A stretch of 64,000 nt of DNA from Metabacillus indicus LMG 22858 (lineage in GTDB: Bacteria; Bacillota; Bacilli; Bacillales; Bacillaceae). The notes beneath the pieces were generated by a model. The model was given only the letters and a program-made list of their open reading frames with translations, was not told the DNA's origin and did not search any database. Of this stretch, positions 45,338-54,440 are shown one piece after another (the stretch's first letter is position 1; the number at the start of each line of letters is the position of its first letter). The stretch is taken from positions 496,001 to 560,000 of the forward strand of contig NZ_JGVU02000002.1 in the NCBI RefSeq assembly GCF_000708755.2, in the 5' to 3' direction. A program made the position numbers and the translations under genes.

Positions 45338-45365
45338 ATTATACAAACTGGACGCTTAATTACAA
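45338..45365 (-). promoter_or_regulatory. Sigma-A promoter of lutP
   Basis: TTGTAA, 16 bp, TATAAT on the minus strand, upstream of both operators. Confidence 0.65.
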
Positions 45366-45399
45366 TAATATTTAGAAAATTAACATAACTATTTTGATG

Positions 45400-45439
45400 C
45401 AAAAAAAGGGCCCGTTTTCGCTATAGTAAAAAAACGGGC
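45400..45439 (-). terminator. Terminator of the IclR regulator gene
   Basis: GCCCGTTTT and its complement form a hairpin followed by seven U on the minus strand, right after the regulator's stop at 45450. Confidence 0.85.
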
Positions 45440-45449
45440 AATCACATGC

Positions 45450-46217
45450 TTACTTCTCATAACCTAATCTGGCTGAAATCAGTTTTCCGGTCTCAAGCAT
45501 TCTTGGCACAAGCGTTTTCAGCCTGTCGTGAGACATTCTTGTCGTTGGTCCGGAAATGCTGAATGCAGCGATGACCTGACCTGAATGGTCAAAAATCGGA
45601 GCTGCAATACAAGTGATGCCGGATTCATTTTCTTCCAGATCAAGAGCAATTCCCTTTTTCTTTACTCTGGAAAGCTCCTGAAGAAAATCATCCCTGTCAA
45701 TGATTGTATTCGGCGTATGAACAGGCAGACCTTTCCGGTCGAGGATATCCTGGACCGTTTCTGCAGGAAGGTGGGCAAGAATGGCTTTTCCGACAGACGT
45801 GCAGTGCATCGGTGCACGCTTGCCGACCTTAGAGTGCATTCTCAGCGTTTCACTCCCGTCAAGCTTCTCAATATAGACCACTTCACCCTGATCATATACG
45901 ACAAGGTGGATCACCTCATTTGTTTCCTGCTCGAGCTTCATGAGGTGAGTTTTCGCTTCTGCTCTTAAATCAATGGAATCAAGCAGCTTTGTGCTGATTT
46001 CGAGAAATTTATAGCCGAGCCTGTACTTGCCGGTCTCCTCGTTCTGTTCGGCATATCCGTATTGGACTAAGGTCGCAAGAATCCGGTAGACAGAGCTCTT
46101 GTTAATATCCATCTGCCCGGCGATTTCGGTTACGCCAAGACCGCTCTTTTTCATGCTTATAAGAGCGATAACGTCCAGTGCCCTGCCGACTGACTTCACC
46201 ATGTTTTCCCTTTCCAT
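45450..46217 (-). CDS. IclR-family transcriptional regulator
   Basis: 255 residues from ATG (MERENMVKSVGRALDVI) behind GGGGTGA. N-terminal winged helix (about 8-70, LGVTEIAGQMDINKSSVYRILATL) and a C-terminal effector domain (about 80-250) with GKRAPMHCTSVGKAILAHLP and CIAAPIFDHSGQVIAAFSISGP. IclR proteins often sense glyoxylate or related acids and bind palindromes. Two identical 17-bp palindromes, before lutP and before malate synthase G, flank this gene and are the probable targets, making it a local regulator of lactate/glycolate use. Confidence 0.92.
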   Translation of the reverse strand: MERENMVKSVGRALDVIALISMKKSGLGVTEIAGQMDINKSSVYRILATLVQYGYAEQNEETGKYRLGYKFLEISTKLLDSIDLRAEAKTHLMKLEQETNEVIHLVVYDQGEVVYIEKLDGSETLRMHSKVGKRAPMHCTSVGKAILAHLPAETVQDILDRKGLPVHTPNTIIDRDDFLQELSRVKKKGIALDLEENESGITCIAAPIFDHSGQVIAAFSISGPTTRMSHDRLKTLVPRMLETGKLISARLGYEK

Positions 46218-46262
46218 ACTGTTCACCCCGGGTGCGCGTTTTCATTACGAAGACAGGAAATG

Positions 46263-47039
46263 TTAGCTTTTTACACTCTCACGTGCTTCAGAAAATGAGT
46301 TTCTCAGTGTGCCGATCCCCTCAATGCTGCATTCAATGACGGATCCCGCTTTAACAAATTCTGCTCCGACCGGACTGCCGGTTAAAATCACATCCCCCTC
46401 TTTAAGCGTCATGACAGTGGAGAGGTACGAAATCATTCTTTTTATGGGAATGATCATTAAATCCAGCGGGCTGTCCTGCTTTAATTCCCCGTTCAGCCTG
46501 GCTTGTACATTCACTGTAAATGGATTCAGTTCCGTTTCAATGACAGGGCCAAGAGGTGTAAAAGTGTCAAACGATTTCCCGATTGTCCAGTGTCCATCCC
46601 CATGGAAAAAAGCAGGCGCTGTCACATCATTTCCGACTGTATAGCCGAAAACATGGTCGAGTACTTCATCTTCTGACAGATTCTTTGCTTCTTTTCCAAT
46701 AACAACGGCAAGTTCAGATTCAAACTTCACTTCCTCTGTGCCGGCCGGAATCACAATTTTTTCATCGGGACCGATGACAGATGAAACCGGCTTGAAAAAG
46801 AAGACGGGAATGTCAGGGAGTACTTCAGGCAGATCCCGCTGATCGGCAACGAAATTCGCACCGATGCCGATGATTTGGTTTGGTCGAAGCGGTGCAAGCA
46901 GCTGTACTTCTGATACATTCAAAACACGCCCAGTATACTCCCACTCTGAAAATAGGTTCCCGTTTATTTCTTTTATTTCTGAATCCAGCAAAACTCCTTG
47001 GCAAACATCGGAGTCAGCCGTATAACGGACAAATTTCAT
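46263..47039 (-). CDS. Fumarylacetoacetate hydrolase-family protein
   Basis: 258 residues from ATG (MKFVRYTADSDVCQG) behind AAGGAG. FAH-fold signatures: IGIGANFVADQRDLP, VKFESELAVVIGKEAKNL, VFGYTVGNDVTA and DVILTGSPVGAEFV, with the metal-binding Glu and Asp residues present. Members act as 2-oxo acid hydratases, acylpyruvate hydrolases or oxaloacetate decarboxylase/tautomerase. Placed between glcB and the IclR regulator, an oxaloacetate-handling role would suit the malate made by GlcB; this is inference. Confidence 0.88.
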   Translation of the reverse strand: MKFVRYTADSDVCQGVLLDSEIKEINGNLFSEWEYTGRVLNVSEVQLLAPLRPNQIIGIGANFVADQRDLPEVLPDIPVFFFKPVSSVIGPDEKIVIPAGTEEVKFESELAVVIGKEAKNLSEDEVLDHVFGYTVGNDVTAPAFFHGDGHWTIGKSFDTFTPLGPVIETELNPFTVNVQARLNGELKQDSPLDLMIIPIKRMISYLSTVMTLKEGDVILTGSPVGAEFVKAGSVIECSIEGIGTLRNSFSEARESVKS

Positions 47040-47093
47040 GATGATGCTCCTTTCTGTGAGAGAAGCGGGACAGATGCTGCCCCGCTTCAATGA

Positions 47094-49274
47094 TTAGTTT
47101 TTAACAGCAAATTTCGCTTTTGCTTCAAGACGGCGGCGGTGAAGAATCGGTTCTGTATAGCCATTCGGCTGATCATATCCTTCAAACACAAGGTCACAGG
47201 CGGCCTGGAAGGCAACAGAGTTCCGGTAATCCGGAGCCATCGGCATATACAGCGGATCACCCGCGTTTTGTTTGTCAACAACTTTTGCCATGCGCTCAAG
47301 CGTTTCCTGCACCTGCTCTTTTGAACAAATTCCGTGGTGCAGCCAGTTGGCAAGATGCTGGCTTGAAATCCGCAATGTTGCCCGGTCCTCCATTAATCCA
47401 ACATTGTAGTAATCAGGCACTTTTGAACAGCCGACTCCCTGCTCTACCCAGCGCACAACATAGCCCAGAATTCCCTGTGCATTATTGTCGAGCTCCTGCT
47501 GGATCTGCTCTTTGCTCCAGTCAGCCTGTTCGGCGACAGGAACTCTCAGAATATCATCACGCAGATCCTTTGCTTCTGCCTTCATCTGATCTTGCACGTC
47601 GGTCACATTTACCTGGTGGTAATGAAGGGCATGCAGAGTGGCGGCAGTCGGTGAAGGAACCCATGCAGTATTGGCTCCTGCTTTCAGATGGCCGATTTTC
47701 TGGTCCAGCATATCTTTCATCAGATCAGGCATTGCCCACATGCCTTTCCCGATTTGTGCCCTTCCCTGAAAACCGCTCTCAAGTCCTGTGAAAACATTCG
47801 ACTTTTCATAGCCGGTCAGCCAGACGGAAGACTTCATTTCATTTTTAGGAATCATTGCGCCTGCTTCCATCGATGTATGGATCTCGTCGCCCGTGCGGTC
47901 AAGGAATCCTGTATTAATGAAGGCAATGCGGTCCTTCACCTCGCGGATGGCCGCCTTAAGGTTAAGCGAGGTGCGTCTTTCTTCGTCCATCACGCCAATT
48001 TTAAGCGTATGGCGCTCCATTCCAAGAAGATCTTCGGTACGGTTAAACAGCTCGTTTGCAAACGCCACTTCTTTTGACCCGTGCATTTTCGGCTTTACGA
48101 TATAAACAGACCCTTTTGAGGAGTTTTGGTAGTTTCCGGTTCCTAAAAGTGAATGCTTTGCAAGCAGACCTGTCATCACACAGTCAAGAATTCCTTCCTG
48201 AATTTCATTCCCGCCGGCGTCCAGGATTGCATTATTCGTCATGAGGTGTCCGACGTTTCGAACAAACATAAGTGATCTGCCAGGCAAAGTGAATTCTTCC
48301 CCGGTGACAGATGAATACGTGCGGTCAGGATTCAGGGTGCGCGTCATCGTTTTGCTGCCCTTTTTAAAGCTGGCAGAAAGATTGCCGGTCATCAGTCCGT
48401 GCCAGTTGCGGTAAACAAGGACTTTATCTTCTGCGTCAACTGCCGTGACGGAATCCTCGCAGTCCATAATCGTTGTGAGAGCAGCCTCAAGAAGAATATC
48501 TTTTACGCCAGCCATATCCGTTTTACCGATGGAATGGCTTCTGTCAATCTGGATTTCAAAATGCAGACCGTTATTTTTTAACAGAACAGCAGACGGTGAA
48601 TCGGCATTCCCCTGATAGCCTGCAAGTTTTTCAGAATCAGCGAGCGACGTTTTTGTTCCATTGCTTAATGTGACCAGCAGCTTGCCGTCTGAAATGGCGT
48701 ATTCCGCTGCGTCTCTATGGGAGCCGTCTGCAAGTGGCACGGTTTCATCAAGGAAATTCCGGCCGAACTCAATCACTTTTTCGCCGCGAACGGGATTATA
48801 GCCGCCTTCTTTGTGTGCGCCGCCTTCTTCGCTGATGGCATCTGTTCCGTAAAGAGCATCATACAGGCTTCCCCAGCGGGCATTTGCCGCATTAATGGCA
48901 TACCTAGCGTTGTTTACAGGAACGACCAGCTGCGGCCCAGCCTGTGAAGCAATTTCATCATCCACATTTTCAGTAGCAATCTTAAAATCAGGTGCTTCAG
49001 GTTCCAGATAGCCGATCTCATGCAAAAACGCTTTATATGTCTCAAAGTCAGCTTCTTTGCCGTTCTCTCTGTGCCAGGCATTGATTTTGTGCTGAATCTC
49101 ATCACGGACTTTAAGAAGCTCGCGGTTTTTCGGAATCAGCTCATCGATGATGTCTTCAAAGCCTTTCCAAAACGCCTCTTCTTCCACTCCTGTCTGAGGA
49201 AGTGCTTCTTTTTGAATGAATTCATACAACACCTCAGCGACCTTTAAATTCCCCTTTTGAACGTACCCTTTCAT
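47094..49274 (-). CDS. glcB: Malate synthase G
   Basis: 726 residues from ATG ([15 protein letters not shown]) behind AAGGAGGAG, the length of the G isoform. Characteristic segments are [32 protein letters not shown] with catalytic acids, [15 protein letters not shown], the arginine of [16 protein letters not shown] and the C-terminal [17 protein letters not shown]. It condenses glyoxylate and acetyl-CoA to malate. No isocitrate lyase lies nearby, so glyoxylate probably comes from glycolate through GlcDEF. A cre site overlaps its promoter and an IclR-like operator follows. Confidence 0.96.
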   Translation of the reverse strand: MKGYVQKGNLKVAEVLYEFIQKEALPQTGVEEEAFWKGFEDIIDELIPKNRELLKVRDEIQHKINAWHRENGKEADFETYKAFLHEIGYLEPEAPDFKIATENVDDEIASQAGPQLVVPVNNARYAINAANARWGSLYDALYGTDAISEEGGAHKEGGYNPVRGEKVIEFGRNFLDETVPLADGSHRDAAEYAISDGKLLVTLSNGTKTSLADSEKLAGYQGNADSPSAVLLKNNGLHFEIQIDRSHSIGKTDMAGVKDILLEAALTTIMDCEDSVTAVDAEDKVLVYRNWHGLMTGNLSASFKKGSKTMTRTLNPDRTYSSVTGEEFTLPGRSLMFVRNVGHLMTNNAILDAGGNEIQEGILDCVMTGLLAKHSLLGTGNYQNSSKGSVYIVKPKMHGSKEVAFANELFNRTEDLLGMERHTLKIGVMDEERRTSLNLKAAIREVKDRIAFINTGFLDRTGDEIHTSMEAGAMIPKNEMKSSVWLTGYEKSNVFTGLESGFQGRAQIGKGMWAMPDLMKDMLDQKIGHLKAGANTAWVPSPTAATLHALHYHQVNVTDVQDQMKAEAKDLRDDILRVPVAEQADWSKEQIQQELDNNAQGILGYVVRWVEQGVGCSKVPDYYNVGLMEDRATLRISSQHLANWLHHGICSKEQVQETLERMAKVVDKQNAGDPLYMPMAPDYRNSVAFQAACDLVFEGYDQPNGYTEPILHRRRLEAKAKFAVKN

Positions 49275-49304
49275 GATTTCTCCTCCTTTGATATCCATTT
49301 CATT

Positions 49305-49321
49305 GTTTCGTATTGCGCAAC
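49305..49321. promoter_or_regulatory. IclR-like operator upstream of glcB
   Basis: GTTTCGTATTGCGCAAC, identical to the lutP site, 31 bp before the glcB start and downstream of its predicted promoter. Confidence 0.65.
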
Positions 49322-49345
49322 GATGTTTTCTATTATGCTAAAAAA

Positions 49346-49375
49346 AGCATAGCATGATTAGGACAGCGCTTTCAA
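49346..49375 (-). promoter_or_regulatory. glcB promoter overlapped by a cre site
   Basis: Minus strand TTGAAA (49370-49375), 18 bp, TATGCT (49346-49351). TGAAAGCGCTGTCC at 49361-49374 matches the CcpA cre consensus except the last base and overlaps the -35. Confidence 0.55.
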
Positions 49376-49418
49376 TAGTTGTTAGAACATTCTGTTAAAT
49401 AATCAGTTTGCCTTTCTA

Positions 49419-50882
49419 TTAAACTCCAGCTGTTTTCATCTCTTTCATCTCTTTTTTCACTTCCGCACACCTGCCCGGGCTCGGGAAAAGCTTTCCTGCA
49501 TTTAAGAGATTCTCAGGATTAAAGACGGCACGGATGTCTGTCTGGGCGGCAATTTCTTCATCTGTAAAAACAAACCTCATTTCCTCCCGCTTTTCGATGC
49601 CGACGCCATGCTCTCCGGTTATGGTCCCCCCTGCATCTGCACAAACCTGAAGACAGGCGCTTCCCGCTTCAAGCGCAAGCTCTGTCTGGCCCGGAATTCT
49701 AGAATCAAACAAAACCAGGGGATGAAGGTTGCCGTCTCCCGCATGGAAGATGTTGGCGATCCGCAGACCGGAATCCCGGCTGATAGCATTAATCTTTTCC
49801 AGAACTTCGGGTAATTTGCTTCTCGGGATGACGCCATCCTGAACAAGATAATCCGGTGAGATCGCCCCCATTGCCCCAAACCCTGTCTTCCGGTTTGCCC
49901 ACCAGCGTGCGCGCTCGGCTTCACTTTGTGCGGCCTTGACCTCGCGTACGTTCCACTTTGTGCATACGGCCAGAATTTGCGCAATCTGATCTTCAATTCC
50001 GGCAGATATACCGTCTACTTCTATTAATAATACCGTTTCAATATCTTTCGGGTGGCCTACTGGAAACGCAGCCGCCTCTACCCCTTCGATCGCTGTTTTG
50101 TCCATCATTTCAAGTGCTGCCGGCACGATGCCTGCGGAAATAATATCTGAAACGGCAGCGCTTCCGTCTTCCACCCTATCAAAATAGGCAAGAACCGTTT
50201 GTTTGGCTTCAGGATTTTTCAGAATTCTGACCGTTATTTTTGTCACAATTCCAAGCGTCCCTTCTGAGCCTGTCAGCAAACCTAGCAGGTCATAACCCGG
50301 CGTATCAGGAATACCGTTATTCCCAATCTCCGTAATGTCACCGTTTGGAAGGACCACTTGGAGGCCGAGGATGTGATTCGTTGTTACCCCGTACTTCAGG
50401 CAGTGGGCACCTCCGGCATTCTCCGCTACATTGCCGCCAATCGTGCAGCAGTACTGGCTGGATGGATCCGGTGCATAGTAGTAGCCTTTATCTGCAATTG
50501 AGTTTGTCAGTTTGAGATTTACAAAGCCCGGTTCAACGACTGCTCTTCTGTTTTCAAGATCAACGCTGATCAGCTTTTTCATTTTCACAAGGCTGATGAT
50601 CACTTCGCCGTTAATCGGAATGGCGCCTCCGCTGAGACCTGTGCCCGCGCCTCTTGCTAAAAACGGAAGGTTGTTCATGGAGCAGTATTTGACAACAGCC
50701 GCAACTTCCTCCGTATTTTTTGGAAAGACAACTGCTTTCGGCAGATGCTTGTGGATTGTAAATCCGTCGCAGTCATAGGCAATCAAATCTTCCTTCTGAT
50801 AGAGAATATTGCCGGGGCCAGAGACAAGAGCAGCGAGGCTGACAATGTGCTTGTCCTTTGTCCTGATTTTTTTGACGGCCAT
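49419..50882 (-). CDS. glcD: Glycolate oxidase FAD subunit GlcD
   Basis: 487 residues. FAD-binding PCMH domain (about 40-225) with NNLPFLARGAGTGLSGGAIPI and GGNVAENAGGAHCLKYGV, then a cap domain with HAGDGNLHPLVLFD and EHGVGIEKREEM, which bind flavin and substrate. It oxidises glycolate (or D-lactate) to glyoxylate. B. subtilis YsfC is the likely equivalent. 3 bp after glcF. Confidence 0.94.
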   Translation of the reverse strand: MAVKKIRTKDKHIVSLAALVSGPGNILYQKEDLIAYDCDGFTIHKHLPKAVVFPKNTEEVAAVVKYCSMNNLPFLARGAGTGLSGGAIPINGEVIISLVKMKKLISVDLENRRAVVEPGFVNLKLTNSIADKGYYYAPDPSSQYCCTIGGNVAENAGGAHCLKYGVTTNHILGLQVVLPNGDITEIGNNGIPDTPGYDLLGLLTGSEGTLGIVTKITVRILKNPEAKQTVLAYFDRVEDGSAAVSDIISAGIVPAALEMMDKTAIEGVEAAAFPVGHPKDIETVLLIEVDGISAGIEDQIAQILAVCTKWNVREVKAAQSEAERARWWANRKTGFGAMGAISPDYLVQDGVIPRSKLPEVLEKINAISRDSGLRIANIFHAGDGNLHPLVLFDSRIPGQTELALEAGSACLQVCADAGGTITGEHGVGIEKREEMRFVFTDEEIAAQTDIRAVFNPENLLNAGKLFPSPGRCAEVKKEMKEMKTAGV

Positions 50883-50885
50883 TGT

Positions 50886-52244
50886 TTACTCCCCCTCGAG
50901 TTTTTCTTTTTGATACGCCCAGTCAAGAAGCTGCACGGTGTGTACGACCTTTTGGCTTCTTCCGTGTTTCTGAACACCCATTGCCATTTGCAGCATGCAG
51001 CCCGGGTTGCCCATAGAAATCATTTCAACATCTTCAGGTACATGCTCCATTTTGCTTTCAAGGACCGCACCTGCCATTTCAGGGTTTGTTATATTGTAGA
51101 TTCCGGCACTCCCGCAGCATCTGTCGGCATTCGGCATGTGGACCATCTCTACCCCAGGGATGTTTAAAAGCAAGTCCCGCGGCTCTTCACGCACTCCTTG
51201 TCCGTGAGCCAGGTGGCATGCATCGTGATACGTAATTCTCGTATTCAGCTCTGCTTTCGGCTTTTCATACCCCGAATCATGCAGGTATTTCGAAACATCC
51301 ACTACTTTTTCAGCAAAAGCTTCTGCTTTCTCGTGCCATTCTGTGTCTACTTCCCTGAAAAGCTCCCCGTATTCCTTCAGCATGCAGCCGCAGCCTGCGG
51401 CATTCACAACAACGGTTTCGGCATCTTTAAACGCTTCAATGTTCTGTTTGGCAAGCTTTCTGCCCGTGTCCCTGTCGCCCGCATGCACATGAAGGGCTCC
51501 GCAGCACGTCTGATTCTGAGGAATCGCTACATTGTTTCCGTTTCGGGTTAACACATTAACCGTTGATTGATTGATGTCTCCAAACATCACGTCCATGACA
51601 CAGCCTGTCAGAAGGGCGACATCGGCTTTTGGGGTTCCTTCAGCTTGGACAACCGGCTGTTTTTTATATTTCGACCGGACCGGCTGTTTGATTTCGGGCA
51701 TGATCGCTTCCATTTCGGCAAGATGTTTTGGCATGACGTTCAGCATGCCCGTCTTCCGGACCGCTTTTTGCAGGCCGCTTTTCTGGTAAAACTTCAGAAG
51801 GCTGCCGACAGCATTAAGCCTGTTTTGGTGAGGGAACAGGCCTTTTAAGAAGAATTGGCTTACTGCTCCTTTCGCACCTTTAAGCGGCATCGCCTGGCGA
51901 ATCTGTCCTCTTGCTTCTTCAATGAGACCGCCGACATCCACGTCTGCCGGACAGGCAGTTGTGCATGCCCGGCAGTCAAGGCACGCAAACACCGGATCCA
52001 TAAACTGTTCATTGACTTCAAGCTTGCCGTCTGCCACTGATTTAATAAGGTGTACCCTGCCCCGCGGCGAGTGCTGCTCCTGGCCGGTAATTTCATAAGT
52101 AGGACATGATTCAAGACACATTCCGCAGTGCACGCAGTCTGCCCACTTGCTCTCATCCGGATGATCTTTCCATAGGTAGTTGCTGAGACTGGCATCTGCA
52201 CATGAAGGAGCGCCCTGCTTCAGATCGCTTTCTCTAATACTCAC
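50886..52244 (-). CDS. glcF: Glycolate oxidase iron-sulfur subunit GlcF
   Basis: 452 residues. Two 4Fe-4S motifs, CVHCGMCLESCPTYE (about 37-51) and CLDCRACTTACPADV (about 88-102), then two CCG domains (TCCGALHVHAGD, RCCGSAGIYNIT). It passes electrons from GlcD/GlcE to the membrane quinone pool. Equivalent to B. subtilis YsfD. 1 bp after glcE. Confidence 0.94.
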   Translation of the reverse strand: MSIRESDLKQGAPSCADASLSNYLWKDHPDESKWADCVHCGMCLESCPTYEITGQEQHSPRGRVHLIKSVADGKLEVNEQFMDPVFACLDCRACTTACPADVDVGGLIEEARGQIRQAMPLKGAKGAVSQFFLKGLFPHQNRLNAVGSLLKFYQKSGLQKAVRKTGMLNVMPKHLAEMEAIMPEIKQPVRSKYKKQPVVQAEGTPKADVALLTGCVMDVMFGDINQSTVNVLTRNGNNVAIPQNQTCCGALHVHAGDRDTGRKLAKQNIEAFKDAETVVVNAAGCGCMLKEYGELFREVDTEWHEKAEAFAEKVVDVSKYLHDSGYEKPKAELNTRITYHDACHLAHGQGVREEPRDLLLNIPGVEMVHMPNADRCCGSAGIYNITNPEMAGAVLESKMEHVPEDVEMISMGNPGCMLQMAMGVQKHGRSQKVVHTVQLLDWAYQKEKLEGE

Positions 52245-52245
52245 G

Positions 52246-53547
52246 TCAGATTCCTCCCAAATAGCGTTTGTCGTTTAAAACTGAATGAGGATCAACCGCT
52301 TTTTTAATGCCTTCGATGAGGAAAAAATAATCCGGCTTGCTGCCCCATACTTCTGTTTTGTGGCGCATAGCATAAGGCAAATGGGTAACGATGGCATAGC
52401 CTCCGAGTTCCTCTGCACCAGCTCTGATCGCTTCAATGGACGCAAGCACATCCTGGCTGCTTCCTCTCAGATGAACTTTTGATAATCCGTGGCCAAGACC
52501 TCCATGCGCTTCAGGTGAAGTTCCGTCTGCTTTCCCGCAGATGGCCATCAGGTTAAAAACATCCATGTTTTTAAGACCGACCTTAAGAGAGGCTTCTGTT
52601 ACCGAACCCGGTTTGCTCGAATAGGCATTGGGCGCGGACGTACAGAAGCGTTCCCAAAATTTCACTGCTTCAACTTCAGGAAGTACGGACACCTGCACAT
52701 GCTCTGGAACAATGTTTTTAAGAACACGTTCCTGATAACGGACAGAAGGCTCGAAATCTTCAAAACTGATGGCAAGTGTGTACGTTTTCAGACCTGTCAG
52801 CCGTTTGGATATTGCCGGATTCATTAATTCCAGTGCAACAGGCTCAAGCGCTGAATCGAGCAGCTGCACGGAAAACTGTTTCATGGCGTCTTTCATCTCC
52901 TCAGGATAAGAAAGGAGGACAAGGCTCTGACAGGCTGGCAAAGGCCTGAGTTTTAATGTTACCTCTGTTAAAACACCAAGAGTTCCCATTGATCCTACGA
53001 ACAGCTTGTTCATGTCATATCCTGCCACGTTTTTTACGACCCTTCCTCCAGAGCGGATGACTCTGCCGTCAGGATAGATGATGCGCAGCCCGATGACAGA
53101 ATCACGTGCCGACCCGTATCCGAGTCTTTTCGGACCGCTTTCATTTACGGCGACAATTCCGCCGATCGTTGCCTGTTCCGGCCAGGATGGGTCAAGTGAC
53201 ACCATCTGTCCGAATTGTGCCAGAAAACGTTGCAGCTCTTTAAACGGCGTTCCCGCTCTGACTGTCACGGTCATATCTCCCGGTGTATGTTCTGTTATCC
53301 CCTTGTATTTAGATAAAGAGAGCTGTATGTCTGCCGAATCTGACAGTCCCCCAAATCCTCTCTTTGTTCCCCCGCCGATAATGGAGATCTTTTTTCCATG
53401 GTTACTTGCAAAACGGACGACTTCTGAAATTTCTTCCTCTGTTGTCGGGAAAACGGTGATGTCGCCGTTATTTCCAAGCAAGTGGTTCCATTCTGTTTTA
53501 TGAAGCACTTTTTCATCTGGCAAGATGGCCGTTAAGTCTGCCGGCAT
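52246..53547 (-). CDS. glcE: Glycolate oxidase FAD-binding subunit GlcE
   Basis: 433 residues behind AAGGAGG. A PCMH FAD domain (about 35-205) with KISIIGGGTKRGFGG, GTLGVLTEVTLKLRPLP and KNVAGYDMNKLFVGS, then a shorter cap. It is longer than E. coli GlcE (about 350). First gene of glcEFD. The GntR regulator directly upstream probably controls it. Confidence 0.9.
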   Translation of the reverse strand: MPADLTAILPDEKVLHKTEWNHLLGNNGDITVFPTTEEEISEVVRFASNHGKKISIIGGGTKRGFGGLSDSADIQLSLSKYKGITEHTPGDMTVTVRAGTPFKELQRFLAQFGQMVSLDPSWPEQATIGGIVAVNESGPKRLGYGSARDSVIGLRIIYPDGRVIRSGGRVVKNVAGYDMNKLFVGSMGTLGVLTEVTLKLRPLPACQSLVLLSYPEEMKDAMKQFSVQLLDSALEPVALELMNPAISKRLTGLKTYTLAISFEDFEPSVRYQERVLKNIVPEHVQVSVLPEVEAVKFWERFCTSAPNAYSSKPGSVTEASLKVGLKNMDVFNLMAICGKADGTSPEAHGGLGHGLSKVHLRGSSQDVLASIEAIRAGAEELGGYAIVTHLPYAMRHKTEVWGSKPDYFFLIEGIKKAVDPHSVLNDKRYLGGI

Positions 53548-53617
53548 GAACCTTCCTCCTTCGTTAAATAAGTAATTGCAGCAAACAGGAACGGAATAAG
53601 GTTATTCTGCTGTCAGT

Positions 53618-54316
53618 CTAGGAAGAATGGTTCTGGTGCAGACTCTTGTGAAGGATGGATTCTACGAATGTTAAATGTTCCAGCATGCAGGCTTTTGCCT
53701 GACTGGAGTGCCCTGAAGAAATGCTCTCGAAGATTTGCTCGTGGTGTTTGGAAATCGTTTTGACGGTTTCCGGGCTGCTCTGTATAAACCGGTGGAAATC
53801 AATCATTGAGTGTTTAATCGTTTCAGAAATGAATGTAACGAACTGCATCAGAAGCGGATTGCCCGTCGCTTTTGCAATCGCCGAATGGAAACGGTAATCG
53901 TCTTCCCAAGGGGAATCTCCTTGAGATTTCAATATATGCTTCATTTCAGCAAGGTCACGTTCGCTCCTGCTGCCAGCGGCCATCTCAGCCATTCCTGTCT
54001 CTACGATTTTTCGCACTTGGAAAAGCTCAGTCACCTTTTTGGGGTCGGAAAAATAGAGATTCTGATTAAAGATCCTGGAAGAATCAAAAGGGGTTACATA
54101 AGTGCCTTCCCCTTGCTTGACAGTAACTAAACCCTTTCCTTTCAGGACTGTAATGGCGTCACGGACTGCAGAGCGCCCAACGCCGAACTGGTCGCACAGC
54201 TCTCTGACAGAAGGAAGCTTCTCTCCGGGATTTATCACTCCTGATGCAATCATCTCTTCCAGCTGCTCGCTCACCGTTTCAGAAACCTTCTTTGTGACAA
54301 TTTTTTCAATATGCAC
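53618..54316 (-). CDS. GntR/FadR-family regulator (LutR/GlcC-like)
   Basis: 232 residues from GTG (HIEKIVTKKVSETVSEQLEEM) behind GGAGGGG. Winged helix (about 5-72) with PGEKLPSVRELCDQFGVGRSAVRDAI and VKQGEGTYV, then an FCD all-helical effector domain with the metal-ligand pattern DDYRFHSAIAKATGNPLL and ISKHHEQIFESI. Relatives LutR and GlcC sense lactate or glycolate. 70 bp upstream of glcE on the same strand. Its own promoter region contains CTTGTCTGATATGTGATAT, a possible but imperfect operator. Confidence 0.88.
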   Translation of the reverse strand: MHIEKIVTKKVSETVSEQLEEMIASGVINPGEKLPSVRELCDQFGVGRSAVRDAITVLKGKGLVTVKQGEGTYVTPFDSSRIFNQNLYFSDPKKVTELFQVRKIVETGMAEMAAGSRSERDLAEMKHILKSQGDSPWEDDYRFHSAIAKATGNPLLMQFVTFISETIKHSMIDFHRFIQSSPETVKTISKHHEQIFESISSGHSSQAKACMLEHLTFVESILHKSLHQNHSS

Positions 54317-54414
54317 GTTTCGCCCCTCCTTCCTTTTCGGATATCACATATCAGACAAGTTATAAATCTATTAAAACACGCCATTCGACAAACTTCAATT
54401 ATTTTTTGAATTTA

Positions 54415-54438
54415 CTGAAAAAACAGCCCTAAGGCTGT
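54415..54438 (-). terminator. Terminator of the alcohol dehydrogenase-like gene
   Basis: AACAGCC/GGCTGTT with a tetraloop followed by six U on the minus strand. Confidence 0.85.
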
Positions 54439-54440
54439 TC

